Source of the DNA: Glebionis coronaria
Taxonomy: Eukaryota; Streptophyta; Magnoliopsida; Asterales; Asteraceae
Length of the DNA: 64,000 bases
Assembly (NCBI GenBank): GCA_025667525.1
Contig: CM046878.1
Location: 85,116,798-85,180,797, forward strand
Reading direction: 5' to 3'
Shown here: positions 56,991 through 64,000 of the stretch, in pieces
Position numbering within the stretch: the first letter of the stretch is position 1
Layout of the letters: every line of letters starts with the position of its first letter
The notes under the pieces: model-generated
Database searches by the model: none
The model's input: the letters and a program-made list of their open reading frames with translations, nothing else
Told to the model about the DNA's origin: nothing
Made by a program: the position numbers and the translations under genes

Positions 56991-58660
56991 TTAGCCTATC
57001 CCAACACTCAGCAATTCCAAGCAGTGTTGTAACTTGCGTCCAGGTACCACCTTCGTCAAGGCATCCGCAACATTGTGTTCAGTACCCACCTTCAGAACTT
57101 CAACCGTCTTTTCTTCCAAGACTTCTCTGATAAAGTAATAACGCACATTGATGTGCTTTGTCCTTTCATGAAAAACATGATTCCACGATAAGTGAATCGC
57201 GCCCTGATTATCACAATTAACTGCAACAGTGTTGAGCTTCACGCCCAACTCTTCCAAGAGTCCTCTTAGCCAAATAGCTTCCTTCACAGCCTCCGTAAGG
57301 GCCATATACTCTGCCTCTGTAGTTGAAAGAGCCACCACGTGTTGTAGCGTTGCCTTCCAGCTTACAACACATCCTTGTACTAAAAATGCGTAACCAGTGA
57401 GAGACCTACCCTTATCCGGATACTTAGCGTAGTCTGAATCAACAAAACCTGTTACGTCCACATGGTTGCAACGATTTGTCCCATACACCAAACCCACGTT
57501 TACAGTGCCCTGCAAATATTTCATAATCCACTTCACTGCTTTCCAATGGAGTTTACCCGGATTCGCCAAATATCTGCTAACTACACTTACTGCATACGCT
57601 ATGTCTGGCCTCGTGCATACCATCAAGTACATCAAGCCTCCAACCGCATTTGAATATGGCACCCTACTCATTCTTTCAACATCACAATCCCAAACCGGGC
57701 AATCCTTTAACGATAGCTTGAAGTGCCCACCCAATGGCGTCTGAATCGACTTCCCATTGTCCATTCTAAACCTTTTTAAAACTTTAGAAACGTACCCGGA
57801 TTGTGACACCCTCAGAATCTTGCGACTCCGATCCCTGACGATCTCCATACCAAGAATCTTCTTTGCTTCCCCGAGCTCTTTCATGACGAACTCCCTTTTA
57901 AGCAAAGACTTGGTAGCCGCGATCTCAGCCTTGCTTTTACAAGCAATCAACATATCGTCTACATATAACAATAGATAGATATACTCCCTTGGTGCATAAC
58001 TCCTGTAATATACACAGTTGTCGTAACTGCTACGCTTAAACCCGTTGCTCAGCATATACTCATCGAACCTCTTGTACCATTGCCTAGGTGACTGCTTCAA
58101 ACCATAAAGAGATTTCTTTAACAAACATACCTTGTTACCTTGTTCAAATCCCGGTGGCTGCCTCATGTAGATCACTTCTTCAAGATTTCCATGTAAAACG
58201 CCGTCTTTACATCAAGCTGCTCCAGCTCATAACCTTTACACGCAGTCAATGCAAGTAAAACCCGAATAGATGTGTGTCGAACTACCGGAGAAAATACTTC
58301 ATTGTAATCAATACCTGTCCTTTGTGTGAATCCACGAGCCACCAACCTTGCCTTGTACCTAGGCTTTTGAACACCTTCAATCCCTTCCTTTATTTTGTAC
58401 AGCCATTTGCAGCTCACCAGCTTTTGCCCAGCTGGATGATCTACTAACACCCAGGTCTTGTTCTTCCTCAGAGAATCCATCTCTTCTTTCATAGCAGCTT
58501 TCCACTTAGAGCTGTCTTCACAAGCAACTGCTTCCTGGTATGTCAATGGTTCATGAGTATCTTCTTCCTCTACTGCAGCAAACGCGTAAGCAACCATATT
58601 ACCCTCATCCCGAAACCTTGCCGGTTTCGTTCTTGTCCTTGGCTCTCTATCCGGAACCAA
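56991..58660 (-). pseudogene. pol: Tork-type pol: reverse transcriptase and RNase H, one frameshift
   Basis: From 58660 the frame carries RTRTKPARF, the RT start KTWVLVDHPAGQKLVSCKWL and LEQLDVKTAF, then stops at 58172-58174. The rest is in the adjacent frame from 58175: IYMRQPPGFE, LYGLKQSPRQWY, catalytic YVDDMLIA, TRPDIAYAV, and RNase H with GFVDSDYAKYP and STTEAEYMA, ending at 56991. A single-base loss in the T-run near 58195 explains the break. This frame is the same as that of the gag-integrase segment, across the UAG at 58739. Confidence 0.92.
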
Positions 58661-58738
58661 TTGATAATCTGTGAGATCCGGTGGTTGCTCAATTTCTTGA
58701 ACCCCTGCACCTTCATCATAGCCATCTTCCTGATCTGC

Positions 58739-60991
58739 CTAGTCTTCATGATCTGTCTGATCTTCCTGACCTGTTTGATCTTCCTGACCTGTCTGGTCTT
58801 CCTCAGGCGTATGATTATTTAGCCTCTGCAGTTCCACCTCAACATGTAATTCCTCAACAGACTTATCATTACCTGCACTAGTATCCTTCAACGTGTCTTT
58901 GTACATGACACTTTCATTGAAGACTACGTTCCTGCTTGTGACTATTTTAGGTGATTCATTATCAAGCCTATATAGTCTGTACCCCTTCACACCTTCAGGA
59001 TACCCCAAAAAAACGCATTTTACCGCTCTCGGCTCGAGCTTCCCTTGTTTAACGTGTGAATACGCAACACAGCCGAAAACCCTCAACATCCCATAATCAC
59101 TAGGATGTCCCAACCACATCTCCATAGGTGTCTTCTTCTCAATCGCTGTCGATGGTGACCTATTTATAAGATATGCGGCCGTACATGTCGCTTCCGCCCA
59201 GAAGGTCTTGGGCAATCCAGACTGTATTAATAAACAGCGTACCTTGTCCATGAGAATTCTGTTCATCCGTTCTGCTAACCCATTCTGCTGCGGCGTCCCA
59301 GCAACTGTCAAATGTCTAGAAATCCCACTCTCAGTGCATAGCTGATTAAACTCCCGGTTACAGAACTCAAGACCATTATCCGTCCTAAGCTTCTTAACTG
59401 TCCTCCCAGTCTGATTTTCTACTAACTGCTTCCACTCTTTGAACTTTTCAAATGCTTCGTGTTTGAACCTGTGAACATAAACCCATACCCTTCTGGAATA
59501 ATCATCGACAATAGATAAGAAGTACCTCTTACCTCCCAATGATTCCACCTGAGACGGACCCCATAAGTCTAAATGAACATAGTCTATCACTCCCTGAGTA
59601 GTGTGCCTTCCTACACCGAAACGGACTCGATGTGACTTTCCCAGAACACAATTCTCACAAAAATCAAGCTTACCTAGACTCTTCTTGCTAAACAAACCCT
59701 GCTTTTCCAGCACGTATAGTCCCACCTCACTGATATGTCCTAGTCTTTTATGCCAAACCTGCACAAGACTGTCTTTCTCTTCAACACTAGCATTAAGCTC
59801 TCCGGCCAATGCATGGCCATCCAAAGAGTACACACAGTTCTCCCTTCTGGTTCTAGATATAATAACCCTAGAACCATTAATCACCTTGATTTTGCCCGAC
59901 TGCAATTTTACGGTATATCCCTCTTTTTCAAGAGTTCCCTGCGATATCAAGTTTCTTTTCAATTCAGGAATGTACCTGACATTGTTTAACACAAAACTTG
60001 ACCCATCTTTTAGTTGTACCTTTACCTTGCCAATACCCCTGATCTTGCACTCCCTGTTGTCGCCCAACAGTACGCTGCCCGCATCGCATTCCCGAAAATC
60101 AAAAAATACATCTAACCACGGTGACATGTGATATGAACCTCCTGAATCCATGATCCAATCTTGCAGTATTTCTACACTCATCACCATCATCACCTCAGAA
60201 TCATCGTAAATCGAACCACTGGAGCTTGGTTGATTATCTTTCTTGACGTAATCTTTTGACTTCTTGCGATTATTCTTCGGACAGTCTCTTCTCAAGTGCT
60301 CCTCAGATTGGCAAATAAAGCATTTGAGTCTTCCACCTCGAGATTTTGATCTTGACTTTCCCTTTGACTGATGTGAAATCCTGCGATCAGTTCTTCCCCT
60401 CACGTATAACCCTTCACCATCATCCCCCTTCGCCTTGAACCTTTCTTTGATTTCCTTTGAATTTAGTGTGGCCATCACGTCCTCCAAAGTCAAATATTCC
60501 CGTCCATAAAGCAAGGTATCCACAAAGTGTTTGTATGATGCTGGTAAAGACGTGAGTAACAATAAAACAAGATCTTCATCCTCGAATTTTACCTCAATAT
60601 TTGCTAAATCAACAACGATTTTGTTGAACTCATCTATATGCTCGGAAATCTTTCGTCCAGTCGGCATGTATAATGTATACAACTTCTTCTTCAGGTACAA
60701 CTTGTTGGCCAATGACTTTGTCATGTACAAAGACTCGAGCTTTGACAAAACCCCCGCTGCAGTCGTCTCCCCGGTAACTTCTCTCAGGACCTTGTTACCT
60801 AAACACAAAATCATGGCACTGTGAGCTTTCTTGTCAAGCTTAGATTTCTCTTCAGCTTCCATATTCACGGGTAAAACCTCCAGAGCTGCTTCACATCCGT
60901 TCTGGATTAATAAAGCACGCATCTTGATTCTCCATAACCCGAAATCACCAGTTCCATCGAATTTCTCGATGTCAAACTTAGCTCCCGTCAT
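58739..60991 (-). pseudogene. gag-pol: Tork-type gag, protease and integrase
   Basis: 750 codons from ATG 60991. Gag starts FDIEKFDGTGDFGLWRIKM and has LYMTKSLANKLYLKKKLYTL, then a zinc knuckle CFICQSEEHLRRDC near residue 223. The protease motif is WIMDSGGSYHMS (near 280), and the pre-integrase finger is HKRLGH...CENCVLGK. Integrase has HLDLWGP, RTDNGLEF and PQQNGLAERM. The C-terminal end has a short tandem repeat read as EDQTGQ. The stop is an in-frame UAG at 58739-58741; coding continues in the same frame, so it is a nonsense mutation within one polyprotein. Confidence 0.93.
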
Positions 60992-61498
60992 TCTTTATCC
61001 CTTTTTTGATTTGCTAAACCTTGTGAAAACCTCACAATCACAAACCGACAAAGCCCCTTCGGTAAACTCGCTAAACCTTCTGATACGTTAAACCTCACAA
61101 TCACGAATTACGAAGTCCCCTTGTGTAAACAACCTTACAAATTTTTACTTTTTTTATTTTATCAAAACAAAACAAAAAAATTATATAAAGTCCAACCTAA
61201 TAAATATGGCCCAATATCAAAACAAGTTGATAAAACTTTGGCCCAACAAATATACTTACTATTACTAGGTTATTCTGTGTTGTAAGTTGTAATGGACTTT
61301 TTATTAAACAAATAATAAAGCCCCTGTTCTTCTTCTTCGATATATCAATGGCGGCAAAAACCAGATACCACCAAACCTTCGATGAAGATCGAACCCTTTT
61401 TTTTTCTTTCGATTACTGCAACCTTGTCGATCTGAAACCAATCAACAAGAACACTACTCCAGCGATCGATCCTAGAAACCAGCCACTCGATGAACCGA

Positions 61499-61510
61499 GC
61501 TCTGATACCA
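61499..61510 (-). promoter_or_regulatory. Primer-binding site of the Tork-type element
   Basis: GCTCTGATACCA, two bases from the 5' LTR; initiator Met tRNA type. Confidence 0.9.
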
Positions 61511-61512
61511 CT

Positions 61513-61848
61513 TGTAGGGTTTAATCCCTACAATCCTGGTTAACTAGATGCGGAATATCGATCACGAAGAACACACACAAAAGAAAACGACAGAAAAAGA
61601 AAAGTGACACCCACAAGGTATGATCCCTAATCGTTCCCGATTAGTTTTATTGAAAGAATGACGTACTTGGTTTGTTCCCCCCTCACCTCCATTTATAGAG
61701 ATGAGGGGGAACCGACTATAACAAGTCCTACGGGTCGGGTTGGGCTTAGACATTGCCAACCGACCTTTATTCCTAGCTATTAGGAAACTAGGCTATTCGA
61801 CACTATCCCTAGACACGACTTAGGCGAATATCATGACTAAACATAACA
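61513..61848 (-). repeat. 5' LTR of the Tork-type element
   Basis: 336 bp, matching 56638-56970 with about ten substitutions. It is followed by the second ATATT duplication and Element VI DNA. Confidence 0.92.
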
Positions 61849-61853
61849 ATATT

Positions 61854-61911
61854 TTTGTACATTTTAAGCCCGATTTAGACTATGAGACCATGTATAGTTG
61901 TAGTCTCATCA
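61854..61911 (-). repeat. Element VI 3' LTR, terminal part
   Basis: It resumes after the Tork insertion and ends AGTCTCATCA at 61911, like the fragment ending at 21501. A small inverted pair, GACTATGAGAC and GTAGTCTCATC, lies inside it. Confidence 0.65.
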
Positions 61912-63841
61912 CTCCCCCATATTAAACCATTGCCTTGCCCCTCACGCAATGCTAGAATTAAGTATCAGAGCACTTTTAAAATTCATTATTATTGAACATT
62001 TATTGAAAAGTAAATATAATTTAACTACTAAATGCGTTTTAGACATGATCTATTGTTTTTCATCGCAAAAATGGGACTTTTAGGTCCATAAAATAAGAAC
62101 ACGTGAATGCCTCATAGAGATAATCTTGTCGTTCTTGGTTTTTACTTAATTCTATGCTAAGCGTGAAACAAGATCATTCTCATTATAAGTTAGTAATGCT
62201 AACACTACTCATATGCCCTTAATCACGTACTTAAACTCCCTTATTCCTAAGGTGTATCTCTTATATTTTATTTTTGTCTTAATGATCACGAGGATACATT
62301 ACTTATGTGTAAATAGAAATTAGGTCCAAAAATTGAGTCCGAAACGGTGTAATCAAAATCACTAAATTAGTAACCTTTCCTAATAGATAACGATGTCAAA
62401 AAATTAAGTCAACAAATAAGATTCGATAAACAACGGTTTTATAACGGGTTTGAACATTTGATTTATTACCATGAATTTAAATACTCGCCTCATCATCGGT
62501 GGCTTTGATTATCATGGTTTACCTCCATCTTTTATTCAACTCCGCCATGCAGCTTTTATTATGACTTTGGTCTTGCCTTATCTTTTATTTTAACCTCGCC
62601 ATGAGGTGTTTATTATGACGAAGATGTATATCCTCACGCTAAGGCGAATTTTGGATCTTTAAAGCTTCAAGTTTTTAAGACATTCACTTTAATTTTGCAT
62701 AGATTTTTCGGCATGTGAGCTTCAAATTTTTGCTTTATTTAGGTAAAGAGGAACTTAAAAAATTATTATTGGGGAAGCTTTTGATTATTCGGTTTACCAA
62801 TACTTCAAAAATGTGAAGATGGCGATTCTCAAATGTTTTCCCAATTTAATTACATGGAATTAGTTAATAACCAATAATAGCGATTAAACCGCTAAGTCAA
62901 TATTTATTAACAAATTAAATATATACAAGCGATGAGAGAAAAAACAAATAACTAAAACACATGACTTTTTGAAAGAATACGAATACTCTACGTTTATCAT
63001 AGTAACTTATAATTCACGCTATCATTTCTCGTCCTTAATTTAATGAGACTTTAGCCTAATATAGTTAAGGAATCAAAGCTAATTGCTCAACAACGAACGG
63101 TCGAGTAAAAAATTACTCTTATTCTCACCAACGGAAAAGCTACATTCGTGTCTTAAACACTCATAGAAAACAAGAAAAAATTTAAAATTTGGTCATTTTT
63201 TAGCCTTATTTGCAACAAAACGATGAAAATTGGATTGCGTGATGACGTAAGAAAGGTGAAGTACCTATTCACCCCCATATTAAAGCTAAACATTGTCCTC
63301 AATGTTTCGAGTCTAAGGGTGAACACCCCCATACTGGAGACGAAAAGTCGAATGCTTAATCTCGAGCATGGAAATGGTAAAAATGGATAATCTAAAAGCC
63401 ATTTATGAAGTGTGCTAATAAGATAAACGTTAGAATGTAAAAGGATATCATCGGATATCGGAATCTTCAAAGCAACGATTAAAGCTAAAGTGATACGTGA
63501 AAACAAACACGAGAGGCTTCAATGATGACGATGATTCCTAATAAACACAATCACAAACAACCACAGAACAAAGGTCGGAAGAGCACAAGTCCCCTCACAA
63601 TACACCACGATTAGAAAGCAATAATAATTACAAGGATAAGCATGGGATTTCTGTTAGCCTTAAAATGTGAGTGACTAACGGAATTACAATAGTTTCATAG
63701 TCAGGACTTGTAGGGACTATTATTGTCATATGTAAGTAGGTTCAAGTCCCGAGCTATATATACCCCTCCATACTTCCATGGGGGGTGAGGTATGTCATTT
63801 CTTGATTTCCTTTCTCTTTCTAATAAAACACATTAGAGTAT

Positions 63842-63876
<35 letters not shown>

Positions 63877-64000
63877 CTTCTCATCTCCTCTCTCTCTCCT
63901 CTCTCTCCTCTCTCTCTCTCTCCCCTCTCTCATCTCTCCTCCTCTTCTCCCTCTCTCATTCTTCATCACTTCCACTCTCTTCTCTCTCTCTCTCTCTCTC
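61912..64000 (-). mobile_element. Element VI interior, non-coding, runs off the window
   Basis: A minus-strand purine tract (plus CTCCCCCATATT) adjoins the LTR, so the interior lies to the right. About 2 kb contains no open frame with a recognisable domain. A second CACCCCCATATTAAAGC phrase occurs near 63270, and a plus-strand TATATATACCCC near 63756. The clade cannot be told from this part. Confidence 0.5.
63846..64000. repeat. CT-rich microsatellite
   Basis: Mostly (CT)n with CTCTCC and CTTCTC interruptions, reaching the window edge. Confidence 0.92.

Larger units (their letters stand above)
56638..61848 (-). mobile_element. Tork-type Ty1/copia element, complete with two lesions
   Basis: LTRs of 333 bp (56638-56970) and 336 bp (61513-61848) begin TGTAGGGTTTAATCC and end ACATAACA, flanked by ATATT at 56633-56637 and 61849-61853. 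About ten substitutions and two small indels separate them by eye. The primer site is at 61499-61510 and the purine tract at 56971-56981. The internal order gag-protease-integrase-RT-RNase H is copia. The gag and integrase resemble, from memory, tobacco Tnt1 and tomato Tork. One UAG (58739) and one frameshift (about 58195) inactivate it. Confidence 0.93.

Overview
The window is plant nuclear DNA made almost entirely of nested retroelements; I found no convincing host gene. The plant origin rests on Ty1/copia SIRE and Tork elements, a chromodomain-bearing Ty3 element of Tekay type, initiator-Met-tRNA primer sites (TGGTATCAGAGC) and very AT-rich spacers. The gag and env-like families recall, from memory, those abundant in Asteraceae (Tanacetum/Artemisia-like); the family-level guess is inference.

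Layout. Element I (minus; gag-like pseudogene 503-1472; LTR from about 14834) is split by Element II, a complete Ty3/Tekay element (plus, 3613-14814, ~3-kb LTRs, TSD CCATC). After an AT-only tract comes a decayed non-LTR-type reverse transcriptase (17666-19860, minus) and an LTR fragment ending at 21501. Element III (minus) has gag remnants at 21502-22052, leader 35764-38420 and a ~4-kb LTR at about 38436-54424. It is interrupted twice: by Element IV (22053-35758, minus, non-autonomous copia-like, TSD GTCAT), which itself carries Element V (23432-28144, plus, no coding capacity, TSD ATATT), and by a SIRE element (41487-53512, minus, TSD ATATG). Last is Element VI (minus; LTR ending at 61911, interior running off the right edge), whose LTR is split by a Tork-type copia element (56638-61848, minus, TSD ATATT).

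The complete autonomous elements show the expected gene order (gag, protease, integrase and RT/RNase H in copia; gag, protease, RT/RNase H, integrase and chromodomain in Tekay), but each has a few breaks, mostly in-frame UAG codons. The SIRE copy is the youngest: its two 521-bp LTRs differ at one position that I can see, and it has an intact 1022-residue second ORF. Elements IV and V lack pol and would depend on enzymes from other elements.

The main unexplained structure is an excess of short inverted repeats. Several unrelated LTRs have the TATA box in or next to the loop of a hairpin; the tandem arrays of Elements I, IV and V are built of hairpin units with compensatory arm changes; and the SIRE element carries about 50 copies of a short AGCGYTGACA-type motif in LTRs, spacer and all coding parts, read in one frame where it is coding. 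All of this comes from reading by eye; no search or folding program was run.
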